A stretch of 10,608 nt of DNA from Oscillospiraceae bacterium (lineage in GTDB: Bacteria > Bacillota > Clostridia > Oscillospirales > Oscillospiraceae). Position numbers and translations under genes: made by a program. The stretch spans positions 1-10,608 of the forward strand of contig WQVW01000028.1 in the NCBI GenBank assembly GCA_009785655.1. The letters are read 5' to 3'. This document shows positions 1 through 5,942 of this stretch, piece after piece (within the stretch, counting starts at the first letter, position 1; every line of letters starts with the position of its first letter). The notes beneath the pieces were generated by a model. That model was not told the DNA's origin and ran no database searches. It saw nothing but the letters and a program-made list of their open reading frames with translations.

Positions 1-695
1 ATCTCCATACTGCGCTGTTCGGCATTATGAACGATATTGACAACAGCCGTTTTCAGCCCGGAGAACGACATGTCGTAAGGCGCACCGTCAATCACTGGGC
101 GCGGCAACGGGAACAGTGCATCATCCCCCGTTTGCGCGAGGGCATCCAGCACTGGGCCGCCGGGATAGCCTAATCCTAAAGCTCTGGCCGCTTTGTCGAA
201 GCATTCACCGGCCGCGTCGTCCCGCGTTCTGCCGATGATGCGGATATCGGTGTATCCCCGGACATCGGCGATCAATGTGCTGCCGCCGGAGGCGATCAAG
301 CACAGAAACGGCGGCGTAAGTGCCGCATCCGCGATGTAATTCGCCGCCACATGCCCCCTGATGTGATGCACCGGAATCAGCGGAACGCCCAGTGCCAGGG
401 CCAAGCCTTTTGCAAAATTTACACCAACCAGCAACGCGCCGATAAGCCCCGGCGTATATGTCACGGCAATCGCACCTATATCGCTTTTGGACAACCCCGA
501 TTTCTTCATCACCGAATCGGCGAGATTGCCAATAACCGCCGCATGATTGCGTGAGGCAATTTCAGGCACCACGCCGCCGTACAGTGCGTGCTTGTCCGCT
601 TGTGAGTATATTTCTTCTGCCAGAACCGTCCGACCGTCTTTTGTTATCGCCACAGCTGATTCATCGCAGGATGTTTCAATTGCAAGTATTATCAT
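1..695 (-). CDS. tsaD: tRNA N6-adenosine threonylcarbamoyltransferase TsaD, C-terminus cut off by window edge
   Basis: TsaD is the Kae1/Qri7-type subunit that transfers the threonylcarbamoyl group from TC-AMP to A37 of ANN-decoding tRNAs (t6A) in the cytoplasm, working with TsaB and TsaE. The frame opens with MIILAIETSCDESAVAI, the ASKHA nucleotide-binding start of the family. The conserved YGGVVPEIASR follows at about 39-49. The metal-binding histidines sit in HHIRGH (H111, H115), then come SGG (137-139), GYPGGP (176-181) and SFSGLKTAVVN (210-220). About 231 of the usual 335-345 residues are visible; no stop is reached before base 1. The ATG overlaps the rimI stop as ATGA, and AAGGTG lies 5 bases upstream, so it is translationally coupled as the third gene of polA-rimI-tsaD. 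Oddities: HIRGH replaces the usual H-x-E-G-H and SGGST the usual SGGHT. Identification is firm. Confidence 0.95.
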   Translation of the reverse strand, partial: MIILAIETSCDESAVAITKDGRTVLAEEIYSQADKHALYGGVVPEIASRNHAAVIGNLADSVMKKSGLSKSDIGAIAVTYTPGLIGALLVGVNFAKGLALALGVPLIPVHHIRGHVAANYIADAALTPPFLCLIASGGSTLIADVRGYTDIRIIGRTRDDAAGECFDKAARALGLGYPGGPVLDALAQTGDDALFPLPRPVIDGAPYDMSFSGLKTAVVNIVHNAEQRSME

Positions 696-1147
696 GTGAT
701 CACCTTTGTCATTATAAGCGCGTCTTCCGGCGGCTGGTCTTGGATTGGATCGAAGTAATTTTTACGTCTGCCCACCGTTTCAAATCCGCTGCTTTTGTAG
801 AGTGCAATCGCGGTTTCGTTACTTTCCCGCACCTCAAGATATATCGATTTGAGGCCGTTGCCTTTTGCGTGGTGGAGTGCCATTTTCATCAGTGCATCGC
901 CAAAGCCCTGGCGGCGGGCGTGTTTATCGACGGCAATACTAAAAATCTCACCCTCGTCATCCGATACGTGCCGCAGGATGCAATATCCCGATGGCTTTTT
1001 ATCGTCAAAGACAACACAAAAGAACGAATCAGGTCGTAAAAATTCATCTCGAAACACTTCGTACGACCACGGCGGAGAGATTGCTTCACGCTGAATATCA
1101 TAAAGTACCAGCAGGTCGTTTTCAGTCGCAGTGGTTATCGTAATCAT
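692..1147 (-). CDS. rimI: RimI-like ribosomal protein N-acetyltransferase (GNAT family)
   Basis: This is a single GNAT domain of 151 residues. RimI acetylates the N-terminal alanine of ribosomal protein bS18 using acetyl-CoA. Features seen: an N-terminal TATENDLLVLYDIQREAI helix region, PPWSYEVF (25-32), the acetyl-CoA pyrophosphate-binding RRQGFGDAL (78-86), and the RimI-typical LEVRESN-x-x-AIALY-x-x-x-GF-x-x-x-GRRKNYF block (104-132). It lies between polA and tsaD, the usual neighbour of rimI in Bacillota; tsaB, often just upstream, is absent and polA takes its place. I chose the ATG that overlaps the polA stop (ATGA) because MITI matches the family's usual start. A TTG at 1162 in the same frame has a better spaced AGGA and would add five residues, so the start is not certain. 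Other GNAT substrates cannot be excluded, but motifs and neighbourhood agree. Confidence 0.9.
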   Translation of the reverse strand: MITITTATENDLLVLYDIQREAISPPWSYEVFRDEFLRPDSFFCVVFDDKKPSGYCILRHVSDDEGEIFSIAVDKHARRQGFGDALMKMALHHAKGNGLKSIYLEVRESNETAIALYKSSGFETVGRRKNYFDPIQDQPPEDALIMTKVIT

Positions 1148-3447
1148 TTCGTGTCGTACCAACGCTTTCCTGCCCGTGCCTCAACCACCAGCGGCACCGA
1201 TAGCTGTGCCGCGTTTTCCATTTCCACGCGTAAGATTCCGGCGATTTCCTCGGCTTCGGATTCCGGGCACTCCGCGATCAATTCGTCGTGTACTTGTAGA
1301 ATCAGTTTAGCGTTTGTGTTTTCCAATCGCTTTGAGACGTTTAGCATCGCGATTTTCATAATATCCGCCGCTGTGCCTTGGATTGGCATATTCAGCGCCA
1401 CCCGCTCCCCGAATGCTCGTGTATTGAAATTGCCTGCGTTAAGCTCTGGCAAGTATCGGCGGCGGCCGAACAATGTTTCAACGTATCCCTGTTCGCGGGC
1501 TGTTTCGACAATGCGCGTCATATACTCACGCACGCCGGCGTATTTTTCCAAATAACTCTCAATATACGCCTTCGCCTCATGCGGCTGCACGCCGATGTCC
1601 TTTGCCAGCGAGAACGCCGATATCCCGTAGACAATTCCGAAGTTGACGGCTTTGGCACGAGAGCGCATCAGCGGTGTCACATCCCCCAAAGCCACGCCGA
1701 ATACCTGCGATGCCGTCACCGTGTGAATATCCTCGCCTTGCTCAAACGCCTGCTTCATAATTGGGTCGTCGGCAATATGCGCCAACAGCCGCAGCTCAAT
1801 CTGCGAATAATCGGCGTCTACCAACAGATTCCCGTCCCCGGCGATGAACATTTTGCGCAGTTCCCCGCCCAGCGCTTTTCTGACCGGGATGTTCTGCAAA
1901 TTTGGCTCCGTAGAAGAAAGTCTGCCGGTGGCGGTCACGGTCATCTGGAATTTTGTGTGGATCCGCCCATCAGAACCTATCACCTTTAACAGCCCGTCGG
2001 CATAGGTAGATTTCAGCTTGGTCAGCTCCCTATAATCCTTGATGAGTTCAATCACTGGGTGCGTGTCGCTGAGATAGTCCAGTACCTCGATATTCGTCGA
2101 ATAACCGGTCTTTGTCTTCTTCGGTGCGGGCAGCATCAATTTTTCAAACAAGATCACGCCCAGCTGCTTTGGCGAGTTTATGTTAAACGTTTCACCCGCG
2201 TGATTGTATATCTCACACTCTGTCTCGGCGATCATATGGGAGAGCTGCTCACCAAATTGCACCAGCGCATTTTTATCTACAAGAAAGCCAGTGTGCTCCA
2301 TCTCGGCCAGTATGCGGCACAACGGAAGCTCTACATCGTAATATAGCCGCTCTAATCCGAGTTCTTTCAGCTTCTGCTGCAGTGCTTCGCGCGGCGGCGT
2401 GAAGTCGTATGAACTATCGGTCGGGGATATCAGGTACGCTGCCAGCGCGGTGTCGAAAATCCACTCACCGGGATCTTCGCCGCGATCCAATCGCTCACGC
2501 ATGATATCCTTGATGTTATGGCCGACACCTGCTTCCTCCGCCCGCGGTGCGTATATCTCTGCATCCCCGGATTTCGGCGGATGGAGGCCAAATTTTTCAA
2601 TCAGACTCTTAAATCCAAGTTTCCGGAAGATGGTGAAAGCCTCATCATTATTCGCCTCCCGGCGCAGATTATCTTGAACCTCAAACGCCACCGGTGCGTC
2701 ACAACAGATTTTTGCGAGGTCGTATGACAAGTCTGCGCTTTCCTTCCCGGCGGATAGTTTTTTTCGCACCGCGTCCTTTATATCCAACGTGTCTAACCTG
2801 CCGTATATTTCGCGGATTCCACCGAATCTCTGCACAAGATCCATTGCGGTTTTTTCACCGACACCGGCAACGCCCGGAATGTTGTCGGACGGGTCGCCCA
2901 TCAACGCTTTCAGGTCGATCATCTTTTCCGGGGTGAAGCCGTATTCCTCAACAAACGCGCTTTCAGTGTAATCTTTCGTTATCGTCTGGCCTTTTTGCGA
3001 TTTCACATGCTTTATCCGTGTGAAATCCGACACAAGCTGCAACGCGTCTTTGTCACCGGTGACGATCACGCACTCACACCCCGCATCGGTGCATTTTTTT
3101 GCAAGCGTGCCCAAAATGTCATCCGCTTCCCAGCCGGATTGTTCATATCGCGGGATATTCAGCGCGTCCAGCACTTCTTTGATCACCGGCATCTGCAATG
3201 CAAGCTCTTCCGGCATCGGTTTGCGGTGCGATTTATATTCATCATACTGCTGATGCCGGAACGTCGGCTCTGGCAGATCAAACGTCACACATAACGCATC
3301 CGGGGATTCTTCCGCGATCAGTTTCAGCAGTATGTTCAGGAATCCGTACACCGCATTAGTGGGCGTACCGTCCGGCGCGTTCAGGGCACGGATCCCGTAA
3401 AACGCGCGATTTATTATGCTGTTGCCATCCAGTGCCATCAGTTTCAA
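1144..3447 (-). CDS. polA: DNA polymerase I with shortened central exonuclease-like domain
   Basis: DNA polymerase I of 767 residues acts in Okazaki fragment processing and repair. The 5'-nuclease domain (about 1-288) has DGNS (7-10), WEADD (106-110), TGDKD (130-134), GDPSDN (184-189) and a helix-hairpin-helix GVAGVGEKTA. The polymerase domain (about 380-767) has TGRLSSTEPNLQNIP (507-521), motif A DYSQIELR (546-553), motif B RSRAKAVNFGIVYG (595-608) and motif C QVHDE (718-722). Between them only about 90 residues remain of the usual 190 or so. GHNIKDIM and FDTALAAYLISP recall the C-terminal half of the exonuclease fold, while the D-x-E metal-binding half is missing, so proofreading is not expected. 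The start is TTG: it has GGAGG 9 bases upstream and gives the family-typical MKL-x-x-x-DGNS; an ATG three codons downstream is badly spaced. It is the first gene of polA-rimI-tsaD with its own promoter. Confidence 0.97.
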   Translation of the reverse strand: MKLMALDGNSIINRAFYGIRALNAPDGTPTNAVYGFLNILLKLIAEESPDALCVTFDLPEPTFRHQQYDEYKSHRKPMPEELALQMPVIKEVLDALNIPRYEQSGWEADDILGTLAKKCTDAGCECVIVTGDKDALQLVSDFTRIKHVKSQKGQTITKDYTESAFVEEYGFTPEKMIDLKALMGDPSDNIPGVAGVGEKTAMDLVQRFGGIREIYGRLDTLDIKDAVRKKLSAGKESADLSYDLAKICCDAPVAFEVQDNLRREANNDEAFTIFRKLGFKSLIEKFGLHPPKSGDAEIYAPRAEEAGVGHNIKDIMRERLDRGEDPGEWIFDTALAAYLISPTDSSYDFTPPREALQQKLKELGLERLYYDVELPLCRILAEMEHTGFLVDKNALVQFGEQLSHMIAETECEIYNHAGETFNINSPKQLGVILFEKLMLPAPKKTKTGYSTNIEVLDYLSDTHPVIELIKDYRELTKLKSTYADGLLKVIGSDGRIHTKFQMTVTATGRLSSTEPNLQNIPVRKALGGELRKMFIAGDGNLLVDADYSQIELRLLAHIADDPIMKQAFEQGEDIHTVTASQVFGVALGDVTPLMRSRAKAVNFGIVYGISAFSLAKDIGVQPHEAKAYIESYLEKYAGVREYMTRIVETAREQGYVETLFGRRRYLPELNAGNFNTRAFGERVALNMPIQGTAADIMKIAMLNVSKRLENTNAKLILQVHDELIAECPESEAEEIAGILRVEMENAAQLSVPLVVEARAGKRWYDTK

Positions 3448-3456
3448 AATCTATGC

Positions 3457-3461
3457 CCTCC
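3457..3461 (-). promoter_or_regulatory. Ribosome binding site deciding the TTG start of polA
   Basis: On the minus strand GGAGG is followed by 9 bases and then TTG at 3447. The nearest ATG (3438) would be 18 bases away, too far for good initiation. This supports TTG as the true polA start. Confidence 0.75.
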
Positions 3462-3480
3462 CGGTCGCTTTTGTGAGGAT

Positions 3481-3509
3481 AGTATAGCATAAAAATATCT
3501 GCTTGACAA
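3481..3509 (-). promoter_or_regulatory. Sigma-A type promoter of polA-rimI-tsaD
   Basis: Read on the minus strand there is a -35 TTGTCA (3509-3504, five of six consensus bases), a 17-base spacer and a -10 TATACT (3486-3481, five of six), with an extended -10 TG one base upstream. Expected transcription start is about 3474, leaving a leader of some 26 bases before the TTG start. The promoter lies between the terminator of the upstream hydrolase gene and polA, so polA-rimI-tsaD forms an independent unit. Confidence 0.8.
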
Positions 3510-3570
3510 ACGCGCTGCATAATGACAAGGCGCATACATGGCTTGACTTTAGACTACGCCAAAGTTTGGG

Positions 3571-3603
3571 AAAAAGAGAGTCCCCGATGTTCGGGGGCTC
3601 TCT
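3571..3603 (-). terminator. Intrinsic terminator of the MBL-fold hydrolase gene
   Basis: On the minus strand AGAGAGCCCCCGA pairs with TCGGGGACTCTCT across a 3-base loop (13 pairs, one of them G-U) and is followed by a run of T (TTTTT) then CCC. It starts 6 bases after the hydrolase stop codon and ends before the polA promoter, so it insulates the two units. Confidence 0.9.
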
Positions 3604-3608
3604 CTCAT

Positions 3609-4496
3609 TTAACCTTTTTCAGCCGCGCGCTCTTCAGATTCCCAGCCCCACTCGAAGTTGGGGTCTTTGAATACTTTTGCGTTCATCTCATTGGAATACA
3701 TGCTGATGGTATTATTGGGGAACTTCTGTTCCATGTGATAGAAGAACTCAGCGGTGGAGTTTGTGATGTCCATTGCTTTTTCTGTTTCTTTCAGGTATTC
3801 GATGGTGTATTTTATGGCGCTGTCAGGATCCAGCGGGCAGCCAGCTTTCTGGTGACCCGGGATGACAACTTCCGGCTTCAGCTCTCTTTGCAGCTTCTCA
3901 AGTGCGGCAATCCACTCGCGACGTTGCTCTGCACTGACTTCGCAGGTGAACGGGTGCGCTTCGTTAAAGATAACATCACTGCCGTACAGTGTTTTGATCG
4001 ACGGAATCCACACAACGGAGTTCCACTTCAGGTCACCGATGATGTGCGGAATCACTTCTATACGCTCACCCTCAAGCTCAATATACCCGTCAGTCAGCGG
4101 CAGCAGATTCTGGCACTGCTGGCGGCAGAGGTTACCCTCACCGATGATGTCTATCCAGTCATCCAGCTTCGGCTGATACTGGTCGGAATATCCGGCGACT
4201 TCATCCGGCAACATATAGCATTTCGCGTTCGGGAATGCTTTCTCGATTTCACCAAGACCCCAATAATGGTCAGGATGTAAATGCGTTGCAAACGCGGCTT
4301 TGAGTTCAAGGCCTGTTTCAAGGATCTCGGCGATGACTCTGTGTGCATTCGATTTCGTCCATTGTGTATCGAGTACAACGCACTCTTTCTGACCCATGAC
4401 GATGACGGACGCCACGCAGAATCCCGGCTCGTCCGCAAAATAGACTTTAGTGGAAAGCTTCCCCGCACCATGACGGGTGAGTATGACTTCTCCCAT
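3609..4496 (-). CDS. Metallo-beta-lactamase fold hydrolase, substrate unknown
   Basis: A 295-residue soluble MBL-fold protein with no signal peptide. The first metal site is THLHPDHYWG, an H-x-H-x-D-H motif (H72, H74, D76, H77). Likely further ligands are H151 in VIPHIIGD and D174 in LYGSDVIFNEAHPF, and a late PGHQ histidine (H215) fits the active-site rim. The block WNSVVWIPSIKTLYGSDVIFNEAHP resembles the Vmh-type or lactonase-like MBL branch, where a stored 'IPS-x-K' strand precedes the bridging aspartate. About 60 residues after H215 form a helical, charged tail ending in ESEERAAEKG. GGAGGT lies 8 bases before the ATG. The gene stands alone between its own promoter and terminator, facing away from the metal exporter. 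Candidates include lactone, thioester or beta-lactam hydrolysis; sequence alone does not choose. The fold assignment is firm, the function open. Confidence 0.9.
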   Translation of the reverse strand: MGEVILTRHGAGKLSTKVYFADEPGFCVASVIVMGQKECVVLDTQWTKSNAHRVIAEILETGLELKAAFATHLHPDHYWGLGEIEKAFPNAKCYMLPDEVAGYSDQYQPKLDDWIDIIGEGNLCRQQCQNLLPLTDGYIELEGERIEVIPHIIGDLKWNSVVWIPSIKTLYGSDVIFNEAHPFTCEVSAEQRREWIAALEKLQRELKPEVVIPGHQKAGCPLDPDSAIKYTIEYLKETEKAMDITNSTAEFFYHMEQKFPNNTISMYSNEMNAKVFKDPNFEWGWESEERAAEKG

Positions 4497-4527
4497 ATAT
4501 TTTTACCTCCAGATAAATTTTTTGATT

Positions 4528-4559
4528 AATGCGTATAGTATAATACAAAAATACGCATT
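4528..4559. repeat. 9-bp inverted repeat over the MBL gene promoter, possible operator
   Basis: AATGCGTAT (4528-4536) and ATACGCATT (4551-4559) are perfect inverted copies separated by 14 bases. The -10 box of the hydrolase promoter lies at the edge of the gap, and the upstream arm fills the promoter spacer. Centre-to-centre distance is 23 bases, about two helical turns, which suits a dimeric regulator binding one DNA face. The location suggests a repressor operator; no regulator gene is in the window. Confidence 0.55.
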
Positions 4560-4565
4560 CGTCTA
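4537..4565 (-). promoter_or_regulatory. Probable promoter of the MBL-fold hydrolase gene
   Basis: Minus strand: weak -35 TAGACG (4565-4560, four of six), 17-base spacer, -10 TATACT (4542-4537, five of six). Start of transcription would be near 4530, giving a leader of about 34 bases containing GGAGGT. A weak -35 with an inverted repeat across the promoter is what a regulated promoter often looks like. Confidence 0.6.
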
Positions 4566-4586
4566 TAGGTGAAATATTATAAAAGC

Positions 4587-4760
4587 AAAAAAGGTTGGAT
4601 TTGTTGTGGCATCCCGTAGGGGAGAACATTGTTCGCCCGCAAAATCCATCGTGTGTCAGCGGGTTCGAGGTGCACATTGTGCGCGCCCACAAGACCAGGT
4701 GAGAGGTCGTTTCTCGTCCCTTTCGTGCGTAGAAGGGGCTGTCTGAAAAAAAGGTTGCAT
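4587..4760. repeat. Non-coding repeat-like segment between the divergent MBL and CDF genes
   Basis: I see no gene here. The segment is bounded by near-identical direct copies of AAAAAAGGTTG-G/C-AT (4587-4600 and 4747-4760). Inside, TGGATTTG (4596-4603) faces CAAAATCCA (4640-4648) around a palindromic GGGGAGAACATTGTTCGCCC (4619-4638). A looser relative, AGGTGCACATTGTGCGCGCCC, follows at about 4669-4689. This looks like degenerate copies of a short palindromic intergenic repeat rather than coding DNA. The right-hand direct copy supplies the -35 of the CDF promoter. Confidence 0.4.
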
Positions 4761-4783
4761 AAATTCCGCCCATCGCATATAAT
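4755..4783 (+). promoter_or_regulatory. Promoter of the riboswitch-controlled CDF gene
   Basis: TTGCAT (4755-4760), a 17-base spacer and a perfect TATAAT (4778-4783). Transcription should start near 4790, just in front of the first paired strand of the riboswitch aptamer at 4794. Confidence 0.85.
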
Positions 4784-4789
4784 AATACT

Positions 4790-4877
4790 ACAAACTGAGC
4801 AGGCGATGAATATTTCATGGTGCCGGGCCGCGTGAGGCGGCAGTGGATAGAGCGAAACAGCTCATCTGCGGGACAGT
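4790..4877 (+). promoter_or_regulatory. NiCo (czcD) riboswitch aptamer
   Basis: The leader matches the NiCo riboswitch, a four-way junction that binds Co(II)/Ni(II) cooperatively and for which Fe(II) has also been proposed as ligand. Visible parts: P1 ACTG (4794-4797) with CAGT (4874-4877); the conserved junction strand AGCAGGC (4798-4804); P2 ATGA/TCAT (4806-4809 and 4815-4818); P3 GCCGGGCCGC-GTGA-GGCGGC (4822-4841); P4 GTGGAT-(A)-GAGC with GCTC-ATCTGC around loop GAAACA (4843-4869); and the conserved GGGACAG (4870-4876). Order and conserved bases agree with the known class as I remember it. It sits directly behind a near-consensus promoter and in front of a CDF exporter, its typical target. 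The 3' half overlaps an intrinsic terminator, which predicts an ON switch: metal binding stabilises the aptamer and allows read-through. Confidence 0.93.
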
Positions 4878-4905
4878 AATTTTGTTCCGTGGGTGCGCTT
4901 TTTTT
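4860..4905 (+). terminator. Riboswitch expression platform: overlapping intrinsic terminator
   Basis: GCTCATCTGCGGGACA (4860-4875) pairs with 4883-4898 across a 7-base loop: 16 positions, one T-C mismatch and four G-T pairs, followed directly by seven T (4899-4905). The left arm includes the 3' strands of aptamer P4 (4860-4869) and most of P1 (4874-4875). Aptamer and terminator are therefore mutually exclusive, and transcription of the CDF gene should stop here unless metal holds the aptamer together. Confidence 0.88.
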
Positions 4906-4931
4906 GTGTCTGCGGCTTGGAGGGTATATGT

Positions 4932-5834
4932 ATGCAAAGAGCAAATGAGCAAATCGCAATTCGGGTAACCAGGAACACATTGGTCGGCAACGTACTGCTG
5001 GCGGCGTTCAAATTGATCGCGGGGATTTTAGGACATTCCTCGGCCATGATTTCCGACGCCGTGCATTCGCTGACCGATATTGTCAGCACCGTTGTTGTGA
5101 TTGTCGGCGTCAAACTCGGCAACAGATCATCCGATGACGACCACCCCTACGGGCATGAGCGGTTCGAGTCTGCTGCCGCGATCGTACTGTCCGGCATACT
5201 GCTTGTGACCGGACTTTTGATCGGCTACAATGCCGTGATGAATGCCATTGAAATGATTTCCGCCAGCGATTACAAAGTGCTTGCAGTCCCCACCGGACTT
5301 GCACTGGTTGCGGCGATTGTGTCGATTGCAATCAAAGAAGCTATGTACTGGTATACGCGCAATGCCGCGAAAAAAATCGGCTCCGGTGTGTTGATGGCTG
5401 ACGCATGGCATCAACGCGCGGATGGACTGAGTTCCATCGGCAGCTTGCTGGGTATTTTGGGCGCACGACTGGGCTTCCCGGCGGCTGATCCGTTAGCGGG
5501 CGTGATCATATGCTTATTTATCGTCAAAGTCAGTCTCAGTGTATTCCGGGACGCGATACGCAAAATGACCGATACGTCCTGCGATGAAGCGACCGAGGCT
5601 GAAATTCGCGCTGTGGTGTTAGCGCAGGAAAACGTCCTCGGTATAGATAAAATCATGACGCGGATGTTCGGTGACAGGATATATGTGGATATCGAAATCA
5701 GTGTGGATCGTGCCGCATCTCTGATCGAAGCACATGATATAGCTGAGCATGTCCACGACGTGATTGAGAGCCAATTTGAAAAAGTCAAGCACTGCATGGT
5801 GCATGTCAATCCGGCAGAGACAACAGCGGATTGA
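4932..5834 (+). CDS. CDF-family divalent metal cation exporter (Co/Ni/Fe/Zn type)
   Basis: A 300-residue cation diffusion facilitator, an inner-membrane metal/H+ antiporter working as a homodimer. Six membrane segments fall at roughly 14-34, 38-62, 82-102, 116-136, 150-178 and 185-207. The metal site is seen in TM2 as SDAVHSLTD (D42, H45, D49) and in TM5 as ADAWHQRAD (H160, D164). HPYGHERFE (71-79) is the family loop signature. Residues about 213-296 form the cytoplasmic dimerisation domain (ISVDRAASLIEAHDIAEHVHDVIE, then CMVHVNPAE). The ATG has GGAGGG 7 bases upstream; an in-frame GTG at 4893 lies inside the terminator stem and is rejected. The NiCo riboswitch in front argues for export of Co, Ni or Fe under metal excess, which the protein alone cannot settle. 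It is the only plus-strand gene and is monocistronic. Confidence 0.95.
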   Translation: MQRANEQIAIRVTRNTLVGNVLLAAFKLIAGILGHSSAMISDAVHSLTDIVSTVVVIVGVKLGNRSSDDDHPYGHERFESAAAIVLSGILLVTGLLIGYNAVMNAIEMISASDYKVLAVPTGLALVAAIVSIAIKEAMYWYTRNAAKKIGSGVLMADAWHQRADGLSSIGSLLGILGARLGFPAADPLAGVIICLFIVKVSLSVFRDAIRKMTDTSCDEATEAEIRAVVLAQENVLGIDKIMTRMFGDRIYVDIEISVDRAASLIEAHDIAEHVHDVIESQFEKVKHCMVHVNPAETTAD

Positions 5835-5862
5835 TGACTGTGCGTATTCGTAAAATTCTATG

Positions 5863-5895
5863 ATGCAGGGGGCGAACATAGTCCGCCCCCTGCAT
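5863..5895. repeat. Perfect 12-bp palindromic repeat downstream of the CDF gene
   Basis: ATGCAGGGGGCG (5863-5874) and CGCCCCCTGCAT (5884-5895) are exact inverted copies around 9 bases. Neither strand has a T run after it, so it is not a standard terminator by itself. Its core, GGGGCGAACATAGTCCGCCCC, differs in only a few positions from GGGGAGAACATTGTTCGCCC at 4619-4638, so both may belong to one intergenic repeat family. It could protect the CDF transcript 3' end. Confidence 0.7.
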
Positions 5896-5900
5896 GTCTG

Positions 5901-5940
5901 AAAACGGACACTGGCAAAACTGCCTGTGTCCGTTTTTATT
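5901..5940. terminator. Bidirectional intrinsic terminator between convergent CDF and flavodoxin-family genes
   Basis: AAAACGGACAC-T-GGCA (5901-5916) pairs with TGCC-T-GTGTCCGTTTT (5921-5936), 15 of 16 positions with one T-T mismatch, around loop AAAC. The plus strand continues TTTTTATT and the minus strand ends in TTTT after the stem, so it can stop transcription from both sides. It ends 3 bases from the stop codon of the minus-strand gene. Confidence 0.92.
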
Positions 5941-5942
5941 TA

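Noticed and set aside
3503..3540. Plus-strand promoter with TTGACA at 3503-3508
   Set aside because: The only -10-like sequence (CATAAT) is 9 bases away, too close, and no plus-strand gene follows; these bases overlap the -35 of the polA promoter on the other strand.
3522..4280. 252-codon open frame on the plus strand
   Set aside because: Lies antisense to the MBL-fold gene and across its terminator and the polA promoter region; no family resemblance and no ribosome binding site.
4893..4931. Upstream GTG start extending the CDF protein by 13 residues
   Set aside because: The GTG is inside the terminator stem and has no Shine-Dalgarno sequence; the ATG at 4932 has GGAGGG 7 bases upstream.
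4447..4980. 177-codon open frame on the minus strand
   Set aside because: It crosses the riboswitch, the CDF start and the MBL promoter; the translation has no domain and conflicts with all well supported signals.
5863..5895. Intrinsic terminator of the CDF gene
   Set aside because: The stem is strong but no T run follows on either strand; the hairpin at 5901-5940 fits much better, so this is listed as a repeat.
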